DNA of 64,000 nucleotides from Catenulispora sp. EB89 (GCF_041261445.1 NZ_JBGCCU010000006.1:1-64000), one strand, 5' to 3'; positions 24,783 to 33,569 are shown, counted from the stretch's first letter. Notes: a model not told the origin generated them from the sequence alone. Translations and numbers: made by a program.

Positions 24783-27016
24783 GTGACGAAGCCGAGGCGC
24801 CAAGCAAATCCGACGGCGGCGGGGCCAGAGACGACGACGCTGCGGAGCAAGAGGCAGAACACGTCGAACCCACCCCGGAGGACAAAGTCCGCGCCGCCCG
24901 GTCCGACCCGCTCTTCGAAGCGCGCGATGCCCCGGACGCCATAGCCGCCAACCGGGCCTTCGAGAGTTTCCAGCGCAACGTGTCGGCGGCCGGCTCAGTC
25001 GGCGTGATCGGCGGCGCGACGATTTCGGGCGGCATGCACATATACGCCGCCACGCCGACCAGGCGCCAACTCATGTCCGGACCCGTCCGCACCGACTACC
25101 TCGCCCACATCACGTCCTGGTACGCCGACGCCCCCAACGACCCGGAAATACGCAGCACCCTGATCGAACGGCACGTCGTGGTCGTCCGAGGTCTGCCGGA
25201 AAGCGGCCGCACGACTACCGCCCTGAAACTGCTCGACGAGATCACCTCCGGCCGGGTCGCGTGGCTTGCCGCAGACAGCTTGCCCGACACGAGCGGCGAC
25301 GGAATCGAGGGCGGGCACGGCTATCTCGCCGAAATCCAAAGCCCGGATCACCGACTCGACGAAGCCACCCTCGACCGGCTGTCCGCGACGATGCGGCAGC
25401 AGAATGCGTACTGCGTCCTACTGCCACCTGCCTGGATGGCGGGCGACAACACCGTGTACATGCACGACCACTTGGCACCGTCCAAAGGCTCGGTCGTGAC
25501 GGCGCGCATCGAAGCGGCTTGCCGCGACGCGCGGCGGACCGAAACCGACCTCCGCAAGGCCATGACCGCACTGAGCCGGGACCCGGAGCTGTGGGACCTG
25601 CTCGGGACCGATCCCGGTCCGGCTGAGGAGGTGTGGCTGGCCGACCTGATCACCCGGCTGGCGGACGGTGCGTGCGATCGCGAGCAGGCACTGGCCTCCT
25701 GGAGCGAACTGATCGACACGCGGATCGAAGACTGGCTGAGGGATCTGCCCCAGGGAGTGGATCTGCACCGCAACCGCGCCCCGGTCGAGGAGTTCGCCTT
25801 CCGGGTCAGCCTGGCAGTGCTGAACGATTCGCCAGCCCATCTGGTCGCCGAGGCGGCGGAACGTCTGGCGTTCGAGCTCTTCACCACCGCGAATCCGCGC
25901 CTGGAACCGGGCCGGAACGTCTTCGTCCCGATCGACGAGCACCGGATGGCCGCCACGCGGGCCCGGCTGCGGGACGGCGTGCTGTGGTTCGGCGACGCCG
26001 CAGTGCCGGCCACGTTCATCACCTACCGCGACGACCGGCTGCCGGTGCGGCTGCTCGCCGCGGTCTGGAGCGACCGTCCGAACCTGCGGCGCCCCGTCCT
26101 GTCCTGGCTCCAGAAGCTGAGCCAGGACCGGCGGCCGGACCTCTGGATGCGCGCGGCTTTGGCGATCGGCCTGGTCACCAGCTGGGACTTCGCCTACTGC
26201 TACCACGAAGCGATCGAGGTGTGGTCCAGGTCCAAGGACGTCAAGCAGCGCCTCGTCGCAGCAACCGCCCTCAACCAGGCCGCACGGGACGAGAACACCC
26301 GCGCGGCCGTGAACACGGTCTTGCGGACGTGGGCCCGCACCGACAGGGCGGAGGTGATGTGGACCGCCGCGGTGGCTCTCAGCTACGGCACGTCGGACGT
26401 GGCATCCGTACTGCGTCTGGTCTACCGGATCGGGGTCTGGGAGGACGGCAAACTCGTCCTGATCGCCAGCCAGTCGGTCGCTGATCTGTTCAGCCGTGGC
26501 TGGTTCACCGAGGTGGTGTCCGCGGTGGACGGCTGGATCGGCGACCGGAGGATCGGCGCACGGTTCCTGGGCCTGCTGTCGATACTCCGCCTCGGCGACC
26601 TGCGGGTACGTCAAGTTCCGGCCATCGAGGACCTCCCGGTGCCGCCGGCGGCGCGCGCAATGCTGGCCGACCAGTCCCGGGCCGACTGGCCACTGCTCGT
26701 CGCCGTCGCAAGCGTCGACAGCGAACTGGGACGCCGGCTGGTCGAGTGTGTGTGGCAGGCATTGTCGTCGACGCTGGTCTCCGCATCGATGCGGGACGAG
26801 ATCGGGGACTGGATCCGGGCCGCCGAGAAGTCCACCGAACTACTCGCGCCGCTGTGCGCGTTCCTGCAAGCCCTGATCGACGACGAGGACGACGCGGCCA
26901 GGCTCGTCGATCTGGTCAACACGCTCGTCGGAAACCTCGACGAACCGCTCACGGCACCCGTCGCACAGGCCGTGCTGGCCGCGGTCGGCACCACGGCGAT
27001 GAAACAGAAAGGATGA
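24779..27016 (+). CDS. Large P-loop (STAND-like) protein with N-terminal docking motif
   Basis: A 745-residue protein that overlaps the cyclase gene by four bases (ATGA). Residues 1-60 are acidic and disordered. Residues 67-88 (NVSAAGSVGVIGGATISGG) match the end of the cyclase. Residues 131-150 look like a Walker A strand-loop-helix (VVVVRGLPESGRTTTALKLL), with Arg in place of the usual Lys. A possible Walker B is QNAYCVLLPPAW, without clear acidic residues. From about 330 on it is helical, with repeats of HEAT type (for example LPVRLLAAVWSDRPNLRRPV; WMRAALAIGLVTSW; VKQRLVAATALNQAARDENT). I infer a sensor or scaffold that may bind but not hydrolyse nucleotide. Confidence 0.7.
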   Translation: MSDEAEAPSKSDGGGARDDDAAEQEAEHVEPTPEDKVRAARSDPLFEARDAPDAIAANRAFESFQRNVSAAGSVGVIGGATISGGMHIYAATPTRRQLMSGPVRTDYLAHITSWYADAPNDPEIRSTLIERHVVVVRGLPESGRTTTALKLLDEITSGRVAWLAADSLPDTSGDGIEGGHGYLAEIQSPDHRLDEATLDRLSATMRQQNAYCVLLPPAWMAGDNTVYMHDHLAPSKGSVVTARIEAACRDARRTETDLRKAMTALSRDPELWDLLGTDPGPAEEVWLADLITRLADGACDREQALASWSELIDTRIEDWLRDLPQGVDLHRNRAPVEEFAFRVSLAVLNDSPAHLVAEAAERLAFELFTTANPRLEPGRNVFVPIDEHRMAATRARLRDGVLWFGDAAVPATFITYRDDRLPVRLLAAVWSDRPNLRRPVLSWLQKLSQDRRPDLWMRAALAIGLVTSWDFAYCYHEAIEVWSRSKDVKQRLVAATALNQAARDENTRAAVNTVLRTWARTDRAEVMWTAAVALSYGTSDVASVLRLVYRIGVWEDGKLVLIASQSVADLFSRGWFTEVVSAVDGWIGDRRIGARFLGLLSILRLGDLRVRQVPAIEDLPVPPAARAMLADQSRADWPLLVAVASVDSELGRRLVECVWQALSSTLVSASMRDEIGDWIRAAEKSTELLAPLCAFLQALIDDEDDAARLVDLVNTLVGNLDEPLTAPVAQAVLAAVGTTAMKQKG

Positions 27017-27019
27017 AAC

Positions 27020-28126
27020 GTGAACTACGTCCGCAACGAGTTCAGCCCGATCTTGGCACTGCGCCAATACCTGGGGAGCAAGGCCGAACCGGTCACCGCG
27101 CACATGGCGCACGTCCATGTGACCACACGTGGGGAGCACCGGATCGTCTGGCCGCACGACCGCGCGCATTCGGTGGTATGGCAGCACACGAGGTCCACCG
27201 GCCTGTTCCGGGGCCGGGTGAAGTCCGTCTACGACATCGATCTCGGCGTGCGCCACCTGGAATTCGAAGTAGATCTGCCGGGAAAGGACGACACCTTCGC
27301 GTTCCGTGCCACGGTGACGGTCGAGTGGCGGGTTCTGGACCCCTCTCTGGTCGTCCGCAACCAGCTCCAGGACATCCGCCCGCTGATCCAGCCGGTGATC
27401 ACCGAGGAAATGCGGCGCATCGCCCGCGAGTACGACGTGGACCGGTCCGCCGACGCCGAGGCCGCGATCAACGGCCGGCTGATCGGCGAGTCGCTGGACT
27501 TCAACGACCCCGACCAGTTGGCCGCCGCTCTGGCCCGATCAGGCAGCACCCGGCACATCGGCCGGGAGTACGGGCTGTGGACCAGGACGATCGTCTCGGT
27601 GCTGCCGGACAAGTCCCGGCTCACGCAGGCCGAGGAAGTACGGGACCTACGTCACCAGATCGAGGCCGAGCGCTTGCGGCAGGAGCTGCGGATGCTTCAG
27701 GAGACCAACAAGAACGCGGTCCTGACTCAGCGGATGGGGTTCTACCGCGAGGCCTTCGCCGCCGGCGACATCGACCGTGCGGTACTCCAGGTCGCGCAGA
27801 ACCCCGAAGAACTGACCGCCGTGGCAAACGTCGTGCGCCAGCAGGAGATGGCCGGTCAGCGCCTGACCATCGAGTTCGTCAACAAGCTGCTGGAAGAAGG
27901 CACGATCGAGCGCTGGCAGATTTCCGATCAGGCCAAGGCGGCACTGGATTGGCTTCAGCAGTCCACAAGCGCGGTGCTCCCGCCCCAGGCCCCAAACCAG
28001 GCGATGGAGCGCGTCGTCGCTCCGGGCAAGCGGGCGCGCAAGACTCCCATCCCCGAGTTGGACGCGCAGCCTCAGTCGGACAACCTGGTCGTGTCCGATG
28101 CGACACCGTCGAGCGAAGGTGACTAG
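27020..28126 (+). CDS. SPFH/band-7 domain protein
   Basis: A 368-residue protein. Residues about 20-195 read as an SPFH (prohibitin/stomatin) domain: GLFRGRVKSVYDIDLGVRHL, FAFRATVTVEWRVLDPSLVV and the helix IQPVITEEMRRIAREYDVDR. A charged coiled coil follows (203-230, EEVRDLRHQIEAERLRQELR), then a helical region and a polar tail. There is no N-terminal membrane helix, unlike classic stomatins. SPFH proteins form rings or scaffolds on membranes; here it would fit with the membrane effector three genes upstream. The GTG follows three bases after the preceding stop, so it is the last gene of the operon. Confidence 0.78.
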   Translation: MNYVRNEFSPILALRQYLGSKAEPVTAHMAHVHVTTRGEHRIVWPHDRAHSVVWQHTRSTGLFRGRVKSVYDIDLGVRHLEFEVDLPGKDDTFAFRATVTVEWRVLDPSLVVRNQLQDIRPLIQPVITEEMRRIAREYDVDRSADAEAAINGRLIGESLDFNDPDQLAAALARSGSTRHIGREYGLWTRTIVSVLPDKSRLTQAEEVRDLRHQIEAERLRQELRMLQETNKNAVLTQRMGFYREAFAAGDIDRAVLQVAQNPEELTAVANVVRQQEMAGQRLTIEFVNKLLEEGTIERWQISDQAKAALDWLQQSTSAVLPPQAPNQAMERVVAPGKRARKTPIPELDAQPQSDNLVVSDATPSSEGD

Positions 28127-28226
28127 TACGGCTTTCTTCCTCGGGGCGTGCCTATTGAGGTGCCAATGGCGCGCCCCAGGACAGCTCTTGTTAGTGGCCT
28201 GCGTTAGAGGACCGCAGGTCACGCCC

Positions 28227-28250
28227 AGCTTCGTATTTCCGAGCCCCACA
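28227..28250. repeat. Solo IS terminal repeat
   Basis: The sequence TTCGTATTTCCGAGCCCCACA ends here, with element DNA to its left and RHS coding DNA to its right. The same terminus occurs at 32464-32486, and related ones bound the IS at 50751-51974. The left part of this copy (from about 28130) carries no transposase, so it is a deleted element. Confidence 0.6.
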
Positions 28251-28515
28251 GGATTCGCTGGCTGGACTACCGGATCTGCGGAGACGAACTCTCCGGTCGT
28301 CGGGTCGTACTTGCGTGCCCCGATATCGACGAGTCTTGCGGTGGTGTCTGTGGTTTTTGCCGAGGAAGGTGTGGTCGTCGGGGAAGGTCTGGTTTCACGG
28401 TGTGGTGGTGGTGTTGCTGGTGCCGCGGGGTGTGTTGAAGGGTGTAGGCGCGGCGTGCGGTGAGGGCCTTGTCGGACTCGACGTTGCCGTTGGCGTCTGT
28501 GGGCGGGGCGCCTGA
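28251..28515 (-). pseudogene. RHS core fragment, frameshifted and stopped
   Basis: Across three frames of the minus strand, the end of an RHS core can be read: SDKALTARRAYT, then NTPRGTSNTTTTP, a TGA in place of Trp, NQTFPDDHTFLGK, a one-base insertion, and TTDTTARLVDIGARKYDP then TTGEFVSADPV. At that point an IS end cuts it off. It compares well with the intact core of the RHS gene at 35533 (DVGARKYDPVLGRFISADPV). Confidence 0.7.
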
Positions 28516-28526
28516 GTAGCTACCGA

Positions 28527-29321
28527 TCAGGTGCCGGTCGGCTTCAGCTTCAGCTTGGCGGCGATGGCTTTGACCTTGCCGGCCACGTTATAGCCGAGGG
28601 CACGGCTGGAATCGGTGGAGTCGTATATCACGCTGACCACGACGTCCCCGTAGCGCACATCCAGCTCGACCGAGACGTCCTTGCCCCACGCCGGGCTGTC
28701 ATCGTAGACGGTGGTCTTGATGGCCTGGTCGCCGAGACCGGGCACGGCCTTCTGGCTCGCCTTGTCCGTGTACGTGGTCGAATTGTCCTTGGGGGTGTGG
28801 GTGAAGGTCGTGCAGTCGTCGATCTTCTTGGCGAGTTCGCTCATCATGGTGGCCGCATCGCCCGTGACGAACTGGTCTGCGATCTGGTGGGCGGTATCTT
28901 CGTTCGGGCCGATCTCCAGATCCTGCGCCGTTGCCAAGCTCCCGATCTGCGTAGCCTCCCCGTCGGTCACCGTCCAACAGTCCAGGTTGGGCAGCTGGTC
29001 AACTCCCCCGGTCAGGGAGGTGCCCGTTACCGGGAAGTCCTTCGTATGACTCCAGCCGCTGCCCCAGTCGGAGGGGGTCAGGAGGGCGTCCAGCAGCTGC
29101 GGGTCGGTGAAAAGGGCCGGAGCGCTCTCTGTCGTGGTCGGCGTGACTGGCGCCAACGTGGCGGGCGCGGCCGCCGACGCAGTGGATGCGGTCGCCGATG
29201 CGGGGCTCGACGAGCCTGCGGCGCTGGCGCTGGAGAACTTACCGCTGGACGAGCCGCACGCTGCCGCGCCGATGGTGACCAGGCAGGCCGCCGCAGCCAG
29301 CCCGAAATTCTTGGCGCGCAC
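28527..29321 (-). CDS. Secreted lipoprotein of unknown function
   Basis: A 264-residue protein with a lipoprotein signal: SSVRAKNFGLAAAACLVTIG, then AAACGSSSG with the lipid-bearing Cys. A Ser/Ala/Thr-rich tether of about 50 residues follows, then a globular domain of about 190 residues (ALLTPSDWGSGWSHTKDFPV; ... LGYNVAGKVKAIAAKLKLKP). The domain resembles PknH-sensor-like lipoproteins of actinomycetes, but the likeness is weak. The GTG at 29321 is preferred because GGAG lies six bases upstream; in-frame GTGs upstream lack one. It is one of the few intact genes in a region of debris. Confidence 0.75.
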   Translation of the reverse strand: MRAKNFGLAAAACLVTIGAAACGSSSGKFSSASAAGSSSPASATASTASAAAPATLAPVTPTTTESAPALFTDPQLLDALLTPSDWGSGWSHTKDFPVTGTSLTGGVDQLPNLDCWTVTDGEATQIGSLATAQDLEIGPNEDTAHQIADQFVTGDAATMMSELAKKIDDCTTFTHTPKDNSTTYTDKASQKAVPGLGDQAIKTTVYDDSPAWGKDVSVELDVRYGDVVVSVIYDSTDSSRALGYNVAGKVKAIAAKLKLKPTGT

Positions 29322-29539
29322 TGAAGACTCCACTGCTGGCAGGATGAGACCGCCAGCGGAGCTGATGAAGTCCGCGCGGTCCGATGACGGCGAACATTTG
29401 ATCACGGGACCCACCCCATATGCCTGAATTGCCTTAATGCAACTTCGGGCCGTGATCCGATTGCAATGCCCCGCTGGCGACAGCCCGATCACTACCGGCT
29501 CGGCACACTTCAACTGAGCCGCATGCATTAATATCTTGA

Positions 29540-29833
29540 CATATATCGACCCCCACCTACCTGGCCGACCCCAGCGGCAACGACATCTTCGACTGGCTCA
29601 GCCACCAGTGGGACCAGTTCTCCAGCGGCTTCGTCACCGGCGTACAGGCTCCGTTCAAGTTCGTCGGCGATGTCTACGACGCAGCCACCGGCAAAACGGG
29701 CTGGGGCACCTACGTCGACACCTACGTCCCGGTCCGCCCCGCCTACCGGCTCCACCACATCGCCGACCTGCTCCGGCAGGAAGGCTGCCCGCAGCTCCGT
29801 CAGGCCCTGGAGATACAGGAACCGCAGAAGTGA
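29540..29833 (+). pseudogene. 3' fragment of an RHS-type toxin gene
   Basis: The frame opens without a start and reads TPTYLADPSGNDIFDWLSHQ, then WDQFSSGFVTGVQAPFKFVG and DVYDAATGKTGWGTY. The DPSG is the usual end of an RHS core, so what follows is a toxin tip of unknown type. The last 15 or so codons overlap, on the other strand, with an integrase fragment, so the join with foreign DNA is near 29790. Confidence 0.5.
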
Positions 29834-30131
29834 TCGCAGATCTGCGACCTCGCGCTTGGCGGAGTCCAGCCTTCAGCCGCGAACGGCACGTCAGCAGATA
29901 GCTGTGGACCTCGATCGCCTGCAGCCCGTCCGTCCCATCCTCGCCACTGGCGCCTGAGGATCTTCGCAACAGGAAACGTCTCACCATCCGCTGATAGCGC
30001 ACGACAGTAAGCGGGGCCAGACCCCGATCTCGTTCCAGAAATCGGCCATAGCGATCAATCAGGGCCTCCACGCGGCCGGTCGTATCGTCCTCAACCGGGA
30101 CCACCCCCAGCCCGCGCAGGAGCTCGAACAA
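29786..30131 (-). pseudogene. Tyrosine-type integrase N-terminal fragment
   Basis: The SAM-like core-binding domain of a phage-type integrase can be read: LIDRYGRFLERDRGLAPLTV, VRYQRMVRRFLLRR, VHSYLLTCRSRLKAG and, after a frame change, SAKREVADLRSLLRFLYLQG then LTELRAA. The catalytic domain is missing. From 30132 to 30375 I see no gene that I can support. Confidence 0.6.
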
Positions 30132-30375
30132 CGGCTCCAGCCCCCCGGAGCGTCGGCACCCGATGCGAGATGACTTCTCGGCGAGCGGCCAGTGACTCGC
30201 GCGCGATCGACGGCGTCAACTCCGACGCTGAAAGCCCTCGCGCCGCCAGCTACGTATCGAGCAGGCCGACCAACTCCAAGCGAGCCTGGTCACACGAGCT
30301 CCCCCTCACCGGACCTCCAAGCCCTGATCAACGCCCTCGGCACAGGACAAGGCCTGAACCTCTACCTCCCGCCTT

Positions 30376-30883
30376 AACAAACCACCGCTACGTCTTCTTC
30401 GTGATGGAAGTCGGCACCCGCGCCGTGCACATCCTCGGCATCACCGAATACCCCACCTCGACGTGGGCCACGCAGTGCACCCGAAGCCTCATCCCCGATC
30501 TTGGCGAGCGAGCCGGCGAGTTCCACCACCCCATCCGGGAACGAGACGCGAAGTTCACCGACGCGCTCGACGCCGTATTCACCAGCGAGAACATCGAAGT
30601 CAAAAAATCGGCCCCACAGGCCCCGAAAATGAACGCGTACGCGGAAAGATTCGTGCTCACCGCCCGGACCGAGTGCACCGACCGCATGCTCATCTTCAGT
30701 GAACGCCACCAACGGACCGTGCTTCACCGCTACGCCCGGCACTACAACACCGCACAACCCCACCGCACCTTGAACCTCCGCGCCCCGGCCGACGACGCGA
30801 ACATCATCCCGTTCCCAGCGCAGCGCGTACGCCGCGAACCGGTCCTCGGCGGCCTCATCAACGAGTACCGCCGGGCATCATAA
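30376..30883 (+). pseudogene. Integrase-core transposase, 3' part
   Basis: This is the C-terminal two thirds of an rve-type DDE transposase: YVFFVMEVGTRAVHILGITE, then RERDAKFTDALDAVFTSENI with a catalytic Asp, and ECTDRMLIFSERHQRTVLHR. It ends in RREPVLGGLINEYRRAS, the tail typical of this IS group. No N-terminal HTH part is present. The IS end-like sequence GAGGTTTTGGAACCCCACAG lies 46 bases beyond the stop, at 30929-30948. The rest of 30884-31231 shows nothing that I can support. Confidence 0.7.
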
Positions 30884-31231
30884 GAACCCTGTGACGATGA
30901 TTCAGAACTGCCAGGCCAGACCCCATGCGAGGTTTTGGAACCCCACAGGCTTTTGCGCCCTCGGCCGGTATGCGCTCTTGCGCCGCCCAAGCACGAAGGT
31001 TGCGACCTGAAGAATGAGCCGTTCCGAAGGCGATGCATCCGCAGTCGCAAGGATCGAGGTCCGTCGCAGCCTCAGCGGCCGTCCGCGACCGGCTACACCC
31101 CACCGCGGTGAAGATGGTCTAGTCCGTACCGATACGCCGCCAAAAATGCGAACGTGTGAGCGGGTTGGAAGAAGAATGCTTGGGTACCGGGTGCCGGTCC
31201 TGAGTCCTATTCACCGAGAGGCGGCGCATCC

Positions 31232-31405
31232 ATGGGCATCATCGCGGCGGTACTGTTCGGCATCGCGTACTTCATCCACGGCAGTAGTACTTCGACCAAC
31301 ATCTGGTTCGATCCCACGAGCCTGATGTTGCTCGGCTTCATCGCGCTGGCTCTGCACCTGCTCGGCGTCGGCACCACGTGGCACACCCGCGGCCGCCGGC
31401 GGTAG
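31232..31405 (+). CDS. 57-residue two-helix membrane protein
   Basis: The protein MGIIAAVLFGIAYFIHG... has two hydrophobic segments (residues 2-15 and 31-46), separated by a polar loop with NIWFDP, and a basic tail RGRRR. GAGAGGCGG precedes the ATG. It is intact although all its neighbours are broken, so it may be a true short gene. I do not recognise the family. Confidence 0.5.
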   Translation: MGIIAAVLFGIAYFIHGSSTSTNIWFDPTSLMLLGFIALALHLLGVGTTWHTRGRRR

Positions 31406-31489
31406 ACAGCCGCGGCATCGCAGCGGTGCCGTCACCATGCGGCGGGCCTGTGGTGTTTGAAACCCGGCCACCGGGGTTGAGCAGGGCTA

Positions 31490-31620
31490 TTATGCGGCAG
31501 GCTGGTACTCGTTGATCAGTCCGCCAAGGACCCGTTTTCGGCGGATCCGCTCGGTCTGGGCTGGGGACGGGACCACGTCCTCCGCTGCCACCGCGATCTG
31601 ATCAATCGGCGTCGACGGTG
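31490..31620 (-). pseudogene. Transposase C-terminal tail fragment
   Basis: The last codons read RIRRKRVLGGLINEYQPAA, the same C-terminal signature as the transposases at 30376 and 32147. A possible IS end (TGTTTGAAACCCGGCCAC) lies just beyond, at 31453-31470. The body of the gene is missing. Confidence 0.55.
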
Positions 31621-31755
31621 CGGGAATGAGGGTCCGCCGTCGGCTCCGTACCGCAAGTCGCTCAGGGACGCAGGTGCCCGGGTCCTCAACCCAGGACCCG
31701 GGCACCCCTCACAGCCGTAAAAACCCGCTCCCTCAGTCATCCCCTCCCTCATCCG

Positions 31756-32130
31756 TCAGACCGAATGCCTGGCAAAGACACCCGTCGCCGGCGCCAGGGG
31801 CAGGTCCACGTCGGCCACGGCGGCCAGGAACTCCGTTCGCGACAGCGGGGCGGCACCGAGGTTGGTCGAGTAAGTAGTCGCTGGGGACCTGGACGTCGAT
31901 CGGCGCCTCGGGGCGGGTGCGGGCCAGGCGGAGGCCGAGGTCGGCGATGGCGACCTTGCCAGCGCCGGGTCGGCGGTGGAAGGTGGACTCGGCGCTGAAG
32001 ATCGTTCCCATGCCGGTGCCGAAGACGCCGCCGATCAGTTCCTCGCCGTCCCAGACCTCCACGCTGTGCGCCCAGCCGGCCTGGTACAGGGCCAGCAGCG
32101 AGTCGCGCGGTTCGTCGGTGATCCACGGCG
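31756..32130 (-). pseudogene. Broken leucyl/phenylalanyl-tRNA-protein transferase (Aat-like) gene
   Basis: The C-terminal two thirds of an Aat-type N-end-rule transferase can be read: GWAHSVEVWDGEELIGGVFG, TIFSAESTFHRR, KVAIADLGLRLARTRPEAPI and DVQVPSDYL. A frameshift follows, and the end is then LGAAPLSRTEFLAAVADVDL up to the TGA at 31756-31758. The 5' part has been replaced by a transposase fragment that joins at about 32147. Aat attaches Leu or Phe to proteins with basic N-termini for ClpS/ClpAP decay; this copy cannot work. Confidence 0.7.
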
Positions 32131-32146
32131 CGCCGCGGTGCTCGGA

Positions 32147-32446
32147 ATCCGTATCCCGAATCCGCCCCGCGCTCCCAGATCGAACGCGATCTGCGAAAGG
32201 ACCATCGGGGAGCTACGCCGCGAACTGCTCGACCGGACGCTGATCATCAACGAAGACCACCTACGCCGCGCCTTGACGACCTATCTCGCCCACCGGAACG
32301 AGACCAGGCCGCACCGCGGGCTCGCCCAGCTGACCCCGGCCCAAGCCGAGACCGGCCCGCCAACGCCGATCAACCTCGCCGACTACCGAATCCGCCGAAA
32401 GACCATCCTCGGCGGACTCATCCACGAGTACCAGATCGCCACCTGA
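32147..32446 (+). pseudogene. Integrase-core transposase 3' fragment
   Basis: The frame begins LGIRIPNPPRAPRSNAICER, continues TIGELRRELLDRTLIINEDH and ends NLADYRIRRKTILGGLIHEY. It is close to the C-terminal half of the transposase in the IS at 50751-51974 (SPLRAPRANAICEGVIGELR). The 5' part was lost where it meets the aat-like gene. The IS terminus follows at 32464. Confidence 0.75.
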
Positions 32447-32463
32447 CGGCAGGCCAACCTCCG

Positions 32464-32486
32464 ATTCGCATTTCCGAGCCCCACAC
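32464..32486. repeat. IS terminal inverted repeat (right end)
   Basis: GATTCGCATTTCCGAGCCCCACA closes the transposase fragment to its left. It matches the solo end at 28227-28250 and, less closely, the ends of the IS at 50751-51974. Confidence 0.65.
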
Positions 32487-32748
32487 GATGGGCGCAGACG
32501 GTCGGCAAACCGATCGTGGCCTGGCAGATCCCGCTCGGCAACATGCAGCAGAACAACACCAAGAACCACTACCAGGACGACAAGGTCGACTGGGGTTTCT
32601 CGCACATGGACCAGGTCGCGAGCGCCCATGTCGCGGGTCTGCTGTTCGGCCCGGGAACACCGGAGTCGACCACGGTCGAAAGCGATGGCGGCAAGCCGTT
32701 CGCGAAGACGACCGCCTACCGAACTCGGGTGACACGCAGCTCAAATAG
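32487..32748 (+). pseudogene. C-terminal fragment of a secreted hydrolase-like protein
   Basis: Directly after the IS end one reads QTVGKPIVAWQIPLGNMQQN, then NTKNHYQDDKVDWGFSHMDQ and VASAHVAGLLFGPG, up to AKTTAYR. A one-base deletion then shifts to NSGDTQLK and a stop. The style is that of an extracellular glycosidase-like catalytic domain end, but the family is uncertain. From 32749 to 32941 I see nothing that I can support. Confidence 0.5.
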
Positions 32749-32941
32749 CGTGAGAAGACTGCTGCCTTCGCGGTCGGCGCGTCGTTTCAGCACGATCAGC
32801 CTGGTCCTACTCGGCATGATCCTGGCCGCCCGCAGGACGTCAGTGACCTCCGCCGAGCTGCTGCCGTCGATGATGTCAGGTAGCCGGAGCACACTGCTGT
32901 GCCCCGGCCCCCTCAGAGGGCGTTGTGTGAAGATCCCCGCG

Positions 32942-33466
32942 CTAGCTGGAACTTTCGGTCTCGTAGACGAAGGCGCCGGTAGTCGCGTCTGCCAGGACTA
33001 TCTTCGTGCACTGGCTCGGCCTCACAGGCGCCGGAGCGGCTGTGCTTTTCGCTGCGCGTATTGCCCCTCCTGCCGCAACACACGGCAGTCCATTCCATGT
33101 GAAGACATAGGCGAGCCGGTGGTCCACCATCGGGGCGATGGATCCGTCCGGATTGGCCTGGCCCGAGTTCGGGGTGGTCGCGTCGGCGAGGTCGATCGTC
33201 AGGTCTCGGGACAGGTCGCAGGTCCCATTGCTTGACGCGCAGCCGTTGTAGACGGTCTGCCATGGCACTTTTGGCTGCGCATGGGGGATGTCGAGGACGA
33301 TACCGGCCTCCGGATCGTCAACCGCCCGGGTCACCGGGCCGCGATATGTCGCCGCGGGGCCTTCACCCTGGTGGGACGGTCCCGCTGGCGCGTTCGCGCA
33401 CGCGGCAAGGACCAGTGCTGCGGCGACGGGCGGCAAGAATCGCAGTCGAGCGGCCAGCGCACGCAT
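32942..33466 (-). CDS. Small secreted lipoprotein of unknown function
   Basis: A 174-residue protein with a clear lipoprotein signal (MRALAARLRFLPPVAAALVL, then AACANAPAG). The mature domain is small and has two Cys pairs (NGCASSNGTCDLSRD and GLPCVAAGG ... SQCTKIVL) that could form disulfides. GGAGG precedes the ATG. I do not recognise the domain. It is intact within the region of fragments. Confidence 0.65.
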   Translation of the reverse strand: MRALAARLRFLPPVAAALVLAACANAPAGPSHQGEGPAATYRGPVTRAVDDPEAGIVLDIPHAQPKVPWQTVYNGCASSNGTCDLSRDLTIDLADATTPNSGQANPDGSIAPMVDHRLAYVFTWNGLPCVAAGGAIRAAKSTAAPAPVRPSQCTKIVLADATTGAFVYETESSS

Positions 33467-33569
33467 CGGGGTCCTCCGTGTCCGGGGATCTCGTCGAAAT
33501 CCTCCGTTAGACGCGTTGACCTACCCGCAGGTTCCCGGGCTGTCCGGTCAGAGCCCGGACGAGTAGCGC

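Noticed and set aside
24779-27016. Calling the 745-residue protein a proven STAND ATPase
   Set aside because: The P-loop lacks the usual Lys (GLPESGRTT), and I could not find a firm Walker B or sensor; only P-loop-like is supported.
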